Shown: in pieces, positions 23,984-32,800 of the stretch | How positions within the stretch are numbered: the first letter of the stretch is position 1 | Layout of the letters: every line of letters begins with the position of its first letter | Assembly: GCF_004297265.1 (NCBI RefSeq) | Contig: NZ_SCUT01000063.1 | Location: 1 to 64,000, forward strand | Length of the DNA stretch: 64,000 bases | Source of the DNA: Reyranella sp. | GTDB lineage: Bacteria; Pseudomonadota; Alphaproteobacteria; Reyranellales; Reyranellaceae | Reading direction: 5' to 3' | Made by a program: the position numbers and the translations under genes | Notes under the pieces: model-generated | Told to the model about the DNA's origin: nothing | The model's database searches: none | Seen by the model: only the letters and a program-made list of their open reading frames with translations

Positions 23984-24011
23984 CACACTCCATACAGTTG
24001 TGATCTCGTAG

Positions 24012-24041
24012 AAACGGGGGTGCTCAGGCGCCCCCGTTTTT
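24012..24041 (+). terminator. Rho-independent terminator of the purine-grxD unit
   Basis: AACGGGGG (24013-24020) pairs with CCCCCGTT (24031-24038) around a 10-base loop, and a T run follows. A nearly identical sequence recurs at 29611-29640. Confidence 0.85.
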
Positions 24042-25294
24042 CATTCGGCGGGTGCGAGATTCGCTCTCTCGGCTCGGCCGCGCCGCACCGCGAGCCTCGC
24101 GCGCCGCTTGCGATACCAGATAACCACGCCCGTGACCGACAGCGCGGCGACGACCAAGCCCATCACCGAGATCAGGACGCGGCCCGACAAGCCGAGAATG
24201 CGCCCCGAGTGCAATGGAAACTGCGCCTGCAGGAAGATGTCGGCCGCTGTCCCAGTCCAAGGCTGGCGCGCACCGAGCGACGCGCCGGTCCTGCCATCGA
24301 AATAAAGGATCGCGGGCCCGACTCCGGCCGCTCCGCGATCGGCACCGGTCCGATGGAATCGGACGCCATAGATGCCGAACCCCGGCGTGTAGAAGGCGCT
24401 GCCCATCGGCTCGGACCACCCTCTTCGTGCCACCTCTGAGCGAGCGCGTTCGACGATCTCGCGATAGCCCATCGCGGGCTCGATCGGCTGGTGCCGTCCA
24501 GCCGGCGGCTGTTGCGAGAAGATATTGGGCGTGACCTGCGAGACCAAGGACATCAGCGGATAGAAGATCTCGCGATAAAGATTGAGCGAGAACCCCGTGA
24601 ACGCGATCGTCAACAGCATCGCCCAGAGCCACAGGCCGAAAGCACGATGTATGTCGAAGGCGACACGGTATCGGCTACCCGAAACCTTGATCTGCCACGC
24701 CGGCTTCCACCGCAACCACCAGCTTCGTCCGTGCCTGGCGGAGCGACGTGTCGGCAACGTGAGATAGAATCCGACGAAGCAATCGATCGTCCAGACGATG
24801 GCGACCGCGCCCAGCAACCAGCGCCCCCACAGGTCGACGCCCCATATCTCGGGCAAGTGAAGGCTGTAGTGCAACTTGTAGAGGAAGGAGACGAAGGTCT
24901 CCCGGTTGATCGGCCATGCGGCACCCCACTCACGCGCGCCGAGCTGTTCGCCCGTCGCGGGATCCAGGAACACCTGATTGAATCCCAGTTCATGGAGCTT
25001 GCCCGTCGCCGGATCGACGGTCGGCCGAACCGATATGGGCATCGCCTCACCGGGCTCGACCGCAAAGGGAAACGACGCCACGCGGAGGCGCGGGTCGCGG
25101 GCTTCGACCCTCTCGACTAGGTCCAGGGGCGGCAGCGCCACCCCCGCAACTCTTGCCTCCGTCAGATGCGGATTGAGCAATTCGTCCAGCTCGTGATCCC
25201 AGGAGATGACCGCACCGGTTAGACCTGAGACGAAAAGAAAGCCCGCAATCCCGAGACCAATCCAGCGATGAAGGATCGTCCAGGCAAGCCTCAC
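24041..25294 (-). CDS. PepSY-associated membrane protein (iron-uptake linked)
   Basis: This 417-residue protein has the four-helix PepSY-TM layout. An N-terminal helix (LHRWIGLGIAGFLFVSGLTG followed by AVISWDHELDELL) leads into periplasmic PepSY regions with VRPTVDPATGKLHELGFNQV. The helix WLLGAVAIVWTIDCFVGFYLTLPTR is next, then FDIHRAFGLWLWAMLLTIAF, and a last helix ending VVIWYRKRRARLA. Conserved His residues (LHRW, DIHR) resemble those of haem-binding ferric reductases. Such proteins accompany TonB receptors and may reduce the ferric siderophore. The gene starts 9 bp after the TonB receptor stop and is probably cotranscribed with it. Confidence 0.85.
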   Translation of the reverse strand: MRLAWTILHRWIGLGIAGFLFVSGLTGAVISWDHELDELLNPHLTEARVAGVALPPLDLVERVEARDPRLRVASFPFAVEPGEAMPISVRPTVDPATGKLHELGFNQVFLDPATGEQLGAREWGAAWPINRETFVSFLYKLHYSLHLPEIWGVDLWGRWLLGAVAIVWTIDCFVGFYLTLPTRRSARHGRSWWLRWKPAWQIKVSGSRYRVAFDIHRAFGLWLWAMLLTIAFTGFSLNLYREIFYPLMSLVSQVTPNIFSQQPPAGRHQPIEPAMGYREIVERARSEVARRGWSEPMGSAFYTPGFGIYGVRFHRTGADRGAAGVGPAILYFDGRTGASLGARQPWTGTAADIFLQAQFPLHSGRILGLSGRVLISVMGLVVAALSVTGVVIWYRKRRARLAVRRGRAERANLAPAE

Positions 25295-25303
25295 CGCGCC
25301 GAC

Positions 25304-27769
25304 TCAGAAATCCGCCGTCAGCGACAGCATGAACGTTCTCGGAAGGCCTTCGGTCATGAAGCCGTTCGTCGCCATCCAGTAGTTGGCATTGCCTACGTTG
25401 ATGGCATTGGCGCGCAACGTCAGCGGCTTGCCGTCCGGCCGTTCGAAGGTGTAACTCGCGCCGAGATCGACGCGTGCCCAAGCCGGTGCGACCTGTGTGT
25501 TCGCGGGATCGATGTAGGCTTGCCCCGTATAGAGGATCCGCGCCGAAACACCGACCCCCTTGAGAAATGGCATATCCCAGTCGAAGCCGAGGTTCGCCTG
25601 GAACCGGGCGGCACCGGGCGCGGTTTTTCCATTGTTCAGCCCACCGGCTGTATTGGTCAGGACCGGATCGAGCACGGTGAAGCCCCCCAGCGGCTTGAAC
25701 CCGGGCAAGGGCTCGCCGAAGACGATGAACTCGATGCCGCTGTTTCGCTGCTGGCCATCCACGGTGAATGTACCTGCCGAGGTGAAGGAGCTGGGCCGCG
25801 TGATCTGGAAGGCGCTGAGAGTTGCCCCGAAATTGCCAAGATCAAGCTTCGCACCGACTTCGAACTGCCGGGACACGAAAGGCGCGAAGGCTTGACCTGC
25901 ATTCAAGGTGCCGGCACCGGCGATCGGCCCGCGCTCAAGCGCTTCGATATAGTTGCCGTAGAGTGCGAACTCCTTCCAGGGCCTGATTACCATGCTCACG
26001 GTCGGTGTAACCGCTCCCTGATCCGAACCCGGCGTTGCTGGCGTGACGAGACCGGTGATGGGGCTGAAGTTCGAAAGCTGGATACGCTGGTTCCGGATGC
26101 CGGCGATGATCTGCACGCGGTCATCCAGCATGAAAAGACTGTCGACCAGCCCGACGCTCGTCATGACGGTGTCCGACGTCGGCGCCGGCGGCGTAAGCGC
26201 GGCGCCCGGAACGTTCGGGGCGGCGACGACCTGGGGCGTGTAAATGTTGTTTGCAAAGGCTGGCGCGAAGCCCGCCGTGTTGCGAAAGCCGCTGAGTTCC
26301 TTCTGGTAAGTCACATTGGCCGCCGCCTCATGACGGATCGATCCCGTCTCGAACTTGCCGCGTACGCCAACATCGGCCGAGAACGTGTCCAGGAAAGCGA
26401 GCGTCCGGATCGACGATCCGCTCATGCCGCCCTGGGTGTTCAACAGCGTCGAAATGGTGGTGAGCGAATCACGGGTGGAATTGCGTCCACCGGCTTTGAT
26501 GTAGCCCGTGAAGTTCCGGCTGAAATCATGCTCCAGGCGGACCATGCCGTAGAGATCGCCGAAACTGAAGAATTCCCAGGGCTGGTTGTAGTTGTTCTGG
26601 GCGTTCGGCGCCGGTGGCACGTTGACGCCCGCGGCGAGGAAAGTACCAAGGCGAGGCCCGTTGATGATGCGCTTCTGATAGCCGAAGTCGGCGTCCATGC
26701 GCGTGTTCTCACTGCGATAGTCGGCACCGAGCGTCAGTTGGAGGAGATCGTCGGTATTATTCGAGACCGACGTGTTGCCGCCGCTGTAAGCCGCATTGGC
26801 GCGAAGGCCTAACTCCTTGTTCGGACCGAAGCGCTTGCCGACGTCGAGCGCCCCGCCGAACTGCAAATTCGACATGTAGCGGGCCGTCGCTTGATAGATC
26901 CCTTCGTCGGGCGCACGCTTTGTGACGAAGTTGATCGTACCGCCGATGGCACCGTTGGCGGCCATGCCGTTCAGCATGGCTGTAGGTCCTCGGAAAACCT
27001 CGACCCGCTCGATGCCGACCATGCCGATCGAGGGCTCGGGATTTATGCCATAGAGCCCGTTCATTCCCATGTCGCGGACGAAGACCTGGAAACCACGGAT
27101 GATGAGGCGATCGTCCAGCGATCCCTGCGGATAGATGCTGCGTATGGTCGGATCGACGGCGACCACCTCAGTCAGGGTCAGCGCCTGCTGATTCTGGATC
27201 GTTCTCTCGGTATAGACCGTGCTGCTGAACGGTGTGTCCATGTAGTCTCGGTTTCCGAGAACGCCGACCCGACCGCCTCGCGCGACTTGACCGCCGGCAA
27301 AAGGCGGCGGCAGATTTCCAATCTCAGCCTGCGAGGGAGCGAGATTGCCTTGCACCTGGACGGGATCGAGTTGCAGGGCGCCCGAGGCGCCAGGTGCGGG
27401 CCCGACGACGCTGACCGCGGTCGGCGAGGTGAAGCGGTAGGTGATGCCAGTTCCAGCGAGAACCTGCTGCAGCGCGCTTTGGGCGCTCATCATGCCGTAC
27501 ACGCCGCCACTCGACTTGCCCGCGACGGCGGCGGCATCGACCGCCACCTGAAGACCGGACTGCCGGCCGAACTGCGTCAGGGCCTGCGCCAGCGGCTGCG
27601 CGGGAATGTTGAAGTCGACGGGCGCGGCGCCAGCCTGCGCCTGCTGCTGATCGTCGACGACTGCCTGAGCGAGCGCATCCTGCGCCTTGGCGGCAACGAG
27701 GGCGGCGCTGCCCATCAGCGCCGTCAACAGAACGACCTTGCCGGATACCCTACGCTTCGACTGGCTCAC
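25304..27769 (-). CDS. TonB-dependent siderophore receptor with STN signalling domain
   Basis: This outer-membrane receptor is about 821 residues. It has a signal peptide (KVVLLTALMGSAALVAAKA), then an STN domain (VDFNIPAQPLAQALTQFGRQ, AVAGKSSGGVYGMMSAQSAL) that signals to FecR. A plug follows with QALTLTEVVAVDPTIRS, IIRGFQVFVRDMGMNGLYGI and VEVFRGPTAMLNGMAANGAI, then a 22-strand barrel ending in the outer-membrane signature Phe (SLTADF). It imports a ferric siderophore. The GTG at 27769, preceded by GGGGGAG, starts just before the signal peptide; the frame also opens further upstream at 27868. FecR and the sigma factor lie directly upstream. Confidence 0.9.
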   Translation of the reverse strand: MSQSKRRVSGKVVLLTALMGSAALVAAKAQDALAQAVVDDQQQAQAGAAPVDFNIPAQPLAQALTQFGRQSGLQVAVDAAAVAGKSSGGVYGMMSAQSALQQVLAGTGITYRFTSPTAVSVVGPAPGASGALQLDPVQVQGNLAPSQAEIGNLPPPFAGGQVARGGRVGVLGNRDYMDTPFSSTVYTERTIQNQQALTLTEVVAVDPTIRSIYPQGSLDDRLIIRGFQVFVRDMGMNGLYGINPEPSIGMVGIERVEVFRGPTAMLNGMAANGAIGGTINFVTKRAPDEGIYQATARYMSNLQFGGALDVGKRFGPNKELGLRANAAYSGGNTSVSNNTDDLLQLTLGADYRSENTRMDADFGYQKRIINGPRLGTFLAAGVNVPPAPNAQNNYNQPWEFFSFGDLYGMVRLEHDFSRNFTGYIKAGGRNSTRDSLTTISTLLNTQGGMSGSSIRTLAFLDTFSADVGVRGKFETGSIRHEAAANVTYQKELSGFRNTAGFAPAFANNIYTPQVVAAPNVPGAALTPPAPTSDTVMTSVGLVDSLFMLDDRVQIIAGIRNQRIQLSNFSPITGLVTPATPGSDQGAVTPTVSMVIRPWKEFALYGNYIEALERGPIAGAGTLNAGQAFAPFVSRQFEVGAKLDLGNFGATLSAFQITRPSSFTSAGTFTVDGQQRNSGIEFIVFGEPLPGFKPLGGFTVLDPVLTNTAGGLNNGKTAPGAARFQANLGFDWDMPFLKGVGVSARILYTGQAYIDPANTQVAPAWARVDLGASYTFERPDGKPLTLRANAINVGNANYWMATNGFMTEGLPRTFMLSLTADF

Positions 27770-27914
27770 GCTTCGACACTCCCCCGGCTCCGTGCCGGCG
27801 GGTTCACGGAGGACCACGAGGCGGACGATGCGACCGCCTCTAACTTTCACGACAAAGCGGCGAGCCACCGATTAAGGCGAAAGACACAAAAAAGTTCAGG
27901 CGGATGCGAGGCGC

Positions 27915-28901
27915 CTATTTGCCCGAGATCAGCATGAAGTACGGCGTCACCAAACGGATCCTGCCGCTCTGCGTATCCACGGCCGCCGTCAGCGCCTCGA
28001 CGGGACGCCGCAGGTTGAACACGCCGTTGACCCGACGGTCCGCCATTGCCGAATCCTCGAAGACGATCACGCCGCTCTGGTAGCGGCCGAGTTCGTCGGC
28101 CACCGCCCGCAGCGGCATGTCGTGCACGATCAGGCGGCCGTCGCGCCACGCCGCGACATCCTCTGGCGCCACCTCGCTCCGCACATCGTGCCGGGTCGCC
28201 CGATCGATGGTGAGACGCTCGCCGCGCGTCAGCGTGGCCGGCGGGGCGCCCACGGCACTGGCCACCCGCACGATGCCGGACTGCACCGACACCGCGACCT
28301 GCCGCGAGTTGGTCTGCACGGCGAAGGCGGTGCCCACCACCGTCACCGAGACATCGGCCGCGCGCACGACAAAGGGACGCTCGGTCGACGGCACGACCTC
28401 GAAGAAGGCGCTGCCCTCCAGCAGCACGATCTCGCGCTGGCCAGCCGTGAAATTGACGGAGACCGCGCTCTGGGCATCGAGCATCGCCAGGCTGCCATCC
28501 TCGAGCCGCAAGGTGCGCGTCTCGGCCGTGCCGGTGAGATGATCGGCCTCGAGCTGCAGGCGCAGCGCCGGCCAGGACAGCGCGGCGGCGCAAGCGATCA
28601 GCGCAACGGCCGCCAGCGCCAGCGACCGGCGCAGCAGGCTCGGGCGCGCAGATGGGACCGCGGCGATGGCCGGCAGCGGGGGCAAGGCTTTGGCCTCCGG
28701 TTCGTCGACCGGAGTCGCGAGAGCGTCGAGCCGCGCCCAGACGCGCTTCATCTCGTCGAACGCGGCCTCATTCGCCGGACGGCCAAGCCACGCCTCGAAT
28801 TCCGTCCGGACGGAGCGGTCATCCGGATGGGCTTCCAGCCGCAGCAGCCAGTCCATGGCCTGCTCTCGGGGCGTCTGCTCTGGGGTTTCCACTCGGCTCA
28901 A
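27915..28901 (-). CDS. FecR-family anti-sigma/sigma regulator
   Basis: This 328-residue protein has the cytoplasmic FecR N-terminus (DWLLRLEAHPDDRSVRTEFE, AWLGRPANEAAFDEMKRVWA), one membrane helix (LALAAVALIACAAALSWPAL) and a periplasmic FecR domain (GTAETRTLRLEDGSLAMLDA, EVVPSTERPFVVRAADVSVT). A C-terminal STN-contact domain (MADRRVNGVFNLRRPVEALT) completes it. It relays ligand binding at the TonB receptor to the ECF sigma factor. It begins 91 bp after the sigma gene; the receptor gene follows 145 bp later, where a sigma-dependent promoter would be expected. Confidence 0.9.
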   Translation of the reverse strand: MSRVETPEQTPREQAMDWLLRLEAHPDDRSVRTEFEAWLGRPANEAAFDEMKRVWARLDALATPVDEPEAKALPPLPAIAAVPSARPSLLRRSLALAAVALIACAAALSWPALRLQLEADHLTGTAETRTLRLEDGSLAMLDAQSAVSVNFTAGQREIVLLEGSAFFEVVPSTERPFVVRAADVSVTVVGTAFAVQTNSRQVAVSVQSGIVRVASAVGAPPATLTRGERLTIDRATRHDVRSEVAPEDVAAWRDGRLIVHDMPLRAVADELGRYQSGVIVFEDSAMADRRVNGVFNLRRPVEALTAAVDTQSGRIRLVTPYFMLISGK

Positions 28902-28992
28902 GAATGTCCTGGGTTCACGCGGCGGGATCGCAAGACGCGCTCCCCCTTTGATAGATCAAGGACGCGCTGCCGGTTTAAGGCGATGGAGAAAT

Positions 28993-29526
28993 TTATTTCG
29001 ATGGGCGCTCGTCGCCCAGCACGCGCCGCGCCGCGTGCAGGCCCGCTTCCTTCACGAGCTGGTGGGCTCGCGGCACCGAGATGTCGAGCTGCGCCGCGAT
29101 CTCGCGCAACGGCCTGCCCTCGATCTTGTAGAGGCGAAAGGCGGTCTGCGTGCGTTCGGGCAACTCGGCAATGGCCTCGGCCATGACTCTGAGTTCGTCC
29201 TTGTAATGGAGGACCTGCTCAGCCGAGGGCACGTCGTAGACGACGTTCTCGACCTCCGGCACCGCAACAACGACCTTGCCCTGCTTGGCCGTGCGCCGGA
29301 CGAGGTTCAGCGCCAGGTTCCGGACGATCGCATAGAGGTAACCCAGAGGCTGGCCGACTTCGCCATCCTGCTGGAGCCGGTCGGAGAATTTGAGCCAGGC
29401 CTCCTGGACGATGTCCTCGGCGCTCGCCCGGTCGCGCACAATCCGCGCCGCATAGTTCAGCAGCTCGTCGCGATTTTCCCTGTAGAGGGCGAGCGTCTCC
29501 GCCGGCTGCACCAGATACCTTGGCAA
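28993..29526 (-). CDS. FecI-type ECF RNA polymerase sigma factor
   Basis: This protein of about 177 residues contains sigma region 2 (ELLNYAARIVRDRASAEDIV followed by QEAWLKF) and region 4 (AELPERTQTAFRLYKIEGRP, LREIAAQLDISVPRAHQLVK). It should direct transcription of the TonB receptor when FecR signals. The longest frame starts with TTG at 29526, which abuts the Fur-box-like palindrome. The in-frame GTG at 29511 has AAGG six bases upstream and could be the real start. The unit sigma-FecR-receptor-PepSY reads in one direction. Confidence 0.88.
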   Translation of the reverse strand: MPRYLVQPAETLALYRENRDELLNYAARIVRDRASAEDIVQEAWLKFSDRLQQDGEVGQPLGYLYAIVRNLALNLVRRTAKQGKVVVAVPEVENVVYDVPSAEQVLHYKDELRVMAEAIAELPERTQTAFRLYKIEGRPLREIAAQLDISVPRAHQLVKEAGLHAARRVLGDERPSK

Positions 29527-29546
29527 TGCGAATGGTTCGCAATCTG
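29523..29546 (-). promoter_or_regulatory. Fur-box-like operator at the sigma factor gene
   Basis: TGCGAA (29527-29532) and TTCGCA (29536-29541) form a perfect inverted repeat with a 3-base centre, flanked by GCAA and ATCTG. This matches the proteobacterial Fur consensus built on TGCGAATNATTCGCA. Its position at the FecI-type gene fits iron repression of the whole uptake unit. Confidence 0.65.
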
Positions 29547-29610
29547 ATATCGGAGATGGTGAGGAAGATCAATGGATCGTGAGTGAGAGCCCAGTTCTGG
29601 TCTTGTCGAA

Positions 29611-29640
29611 ACGGAGTGCTCAGGCGCCCCCGTTTTTCTT
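29611..29640. terminator. Terminator-like hairpin, near copy of the grxD terminator
   Basis: AAACGGAGTGCTCAGGCGCC leads into CCCGTTTTTC. The last 22 bases are identical to the terminator at 24012-24041. The left arm carries a change (GGAG for GGGGG), so the stem is weaker. No plus-strand gene ends here, which suggests a duplicated or relic terminator. Confidence 0.6.
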
Positions 29641-29641
29641 T

Positions 29642-29669
29642 GGAACGCGCTACTCAAGTAGCGCGCTCC
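29642..29669. repeat. GCGCCACT-family palindrome, copy 3
   Basis: GGAACGCGCTACT and AGTAGCGCGCTCC form an inverted repeat with one mismatch and a 2-base centre. The outer TTGGA/TCCAATG flanks match those of the repeat at 8289-8355; the inner bases carry compensating changes (GCCAC to GCTAC). Confidence 0.8.
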
Positions 29670-29800
29670 AATGAGTCACTAGGATATCACAGCTTGATTG
29701 CGGCCCTTGGACGGGTGCGACATCGAACGGTTATGGTATCAGAGTACCACATACGGATATCGCGAGATCGGTACCTGAGTTGGAGTCGGAGGGGCGAGTC

Positions 29801-32800
29801 ATGTCGAACGGGACGTTCACGGAGTTTCTGGACGCGCTGCGGGCGTTCGAATCGGGCGTCGACTACGATCGCTATCTCTCGGGACAGATCACCGAGGCCC
29901 AGATCCGGAGCTGGGTGGGCGACGACAACTGGAACGCCTATCAGGCCGGCGAACTCTCCTGGCGTGACATGCAGTACACCTCCGTGAATTCGCTGGGCTT
30001 CGTCGGCTATCAGTTCGGCGAGCCGCTGCTCATCGACCTCGGCTACTATCTGGACAATACCGGCAACCTGTGGACCGGCAATTTCACCGGCAAGAACGGC
30101 GTCGACAGCTTCGACACGCTCAAGACCGACATCCAGGAAGCCATCATCCTCGATGCCTTCGGTTACAACCTCAACGTCATCGAGAGCGGACTCGAGGCCA
30201 AGGGCACCAGCCTCGACGCGCTGATCGGCACCCAGCGCACCTATGTGGACACCAACGGGCAGAGCGTCACCGTCACGCTCACCCTGACCGGCATCCTCGC
30301 TGCCGCCCATCTGCGCGGGGCCTGGGGCACGCTGGACCTTCTCAACAACGGCAGCGCCTCGGCCGACGAATACGGCACCTCTATCCTCAAATACATCCAG
30401 CAGTTCGGCGCCTACGACACGCCGAGCTTTTCGACCCTCATCGCCGCCCATGAGAGGGGCAAGACACTCGCCTTCGCCGAGGAGCTCTGGCACGACGATT
30501 TCAACAATGATGGCGCCGTCGCCGACTATGCAGGCTGGGACGGCACCCAGGCGGACGGCGGCTCCACGGGTGGGTCCACTGGTGGCTCCACTGGCGGAGG
30601 GACAGGTGGCGACGGCGTGGCCACCGTGACCACCATCAGCTGGATGTGGGGCACCAATACGGTCCTCGCCTTCGACCCGGACGTCGACGTGCTCGATTTC
30701 GGCTGGTTCCAGAAGGACAATTTCTCCATCGCCGAGGTGGGCGGCTCGGTGATCATCACCATCACCGGCAACAACCAGACCTACAGGCTCGACGGCGTGA
30801 CGCTCGCCGAGCTCAGCATGGACAATATCCGCGCGAAGGACGCGGGCGCGGTCCAGGAATGGGACGCGGCCCTCGACTCGGCAGAGCCGGCGATGCCCAG
30901 CCTGTCCATCGCCGACGTGTCGCTACAGGAAGGCGACTCCGGCACCAGGCTCATGACCTTCACCGTGACCCTGTCCGCGGCGGCAGCCGGCCCGGTCACG
31001 GTCGCCTATTCGACGGCCGACGGCACCGCCACGGCCGGCAGCGACTATGTTGCCGCCAGCGGCACCCTCACCTTCGTGGCGGGGGAAACGTCTAAGACCA
31101 TCCAGGTGACGGTCAAGGGCGATACGGCGGTGGAGGGCAATGAGGCCATCACCGTCCATCTCGCCAGTGCCTCCGGCGCGACCATCGCCGACGGCTCGGC
31201 AACCGGCACCCTGACCAACGACGATGCGGCGGCCACGTTGCCCGCGCTCTCGGTGGGCGACGTCTCCATGCGCGAGGGGGATTCGGGCAGCGCCGAGCTG
31301 ATGTTCATCGTCACGCTCGACAAGGCCGCGACCGGCCCCGTCACGGTGAACTACGCCACCACCAGCGGCACGGCCGCCGCGGGCTCAGACTATGCCGCAC
31401 TCGCCGGAACACTGACCTTCGCGGCCGGCGAAACCTCGAAGATGGTGCACGTGGTCGTCAACGGCGACACCGTCGTGGAGGCGAATGAGACCTTCTCGCT
31501 CACGCTTTCCAACGCCACGGGCGCAACCATCGCCGACGCCACGGCTGTGGGGCAGATCACCGATGACGACACGGTGCAGGATCCGGGCAACGGTTCCGGC
31601 AAGGTCTATCTCATCAGCTCCGTGAGCGGCGCCGACATCGTCGGCTTCAATCCGTCGGTGGACAGGATCGACCTCGGCAACGCCAACATCCATTCCTTCA
31701 TCATCATCGACACGCCCCAGGGCTTCGGCTTCATGAGCCCCTGGAGCGGCGAGACGGTGATCGTGCAGGGCGTCCGGCTCGCCGACCTCTCGGTGGAGAA
31801 TTTCGGGTTCATCGACAACAATCATTTGCGCGAGGCGCTGAGCGGCGCGCTCGCCTGGGAGAACGGACCGGTGCTCGCGGCCGACACCGTCTACATGCGC
31901 TCCCATGAAGTCGGACAGGTGGACCGGGTTGCCTTCGATCCCTCGACCGACGTGGTGAGCTTCAAATTCTACGGCAGCCGCGAAAACCTCTCGATGAGCG
32001 ACAGCACCGAAGGCGTGGTCATCGCGGATCTCAGCACGGGCCAGAAGCTCATCCTGCTCGGCGTCATACGGGCCGACCTCTCCCCGGCCAATTTCGAGTT
32101 CACCTTCACCCAGGTCCGCGAGGACGACCTGCCCGGCAAGATCGGCATGGGCCAGGCATCAAACATCCAGATCGTCGACTTCAACCTGCCCATTGCCGGC
32201 GGGGGCACGGTGACGGGGGCATCCGGGGCGACCGATGGCGTGACCGGGAACGATGACGGTGCGCTTCCCGCGCTCTCCATCGCCGACCTCTCGGTGACGG
32301 AAGGCAATGGCGACCACGCCCATTTCATGTTCGTGGTGACGCTCGACAAGGCCGCCGACGGCCCGGTGACAGTGGCCTATTCCACCGCCCACGGCACGGC
32401 CACGGCCGGTGAGGACTATGTCGCCTCCAGCGGCACCGTCACCTTCGCCGCCGGCGAGACCACCAAGATGGTCCATGTGGACATCGCGGGCGACCTGCTT
32501 GCCGAGGGCAACGAGACCTTCACGGTCAAGCTCTCCAACTCCGCCGGCGCCACGATCGCCGACGGCACCGCCATCGGCACCATCGTCGACGACGATGCTG
32601 CGGTACTGCCGGCCCTCTCCATCGCCGACCTCGCGGTCGCCGAGGGCAATGGCGAGCACGCCCACTTCATGTTCACCGTGACGCTCGACAAGGCCGGCAC
32701 GGGCCCCGTGACGGTGGCCTATTCCACCGCCAACGGCACTGCGACCGCCGGCTCGGATTATGTGGCTACCAACGGAACCCTCACCTTCGCGGCGGGCGAA

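Noticed and set aside
25268..26812. 514-codon plus-strand open frame opposite the TonB receptor
   Set aside because: The minus-strand frame encodes an unmistakable TonB receptor; the plus frame is a compositional shadow.
30558..30615. Gly/Ser/Thr coding repeat in the Calx-beta gene considered as a mobile or phase-variable tract
   Set aside because: The repeat is imperfect at the nucleotide level and encodes an ordinary flexible linker, so slippage is unlikely.
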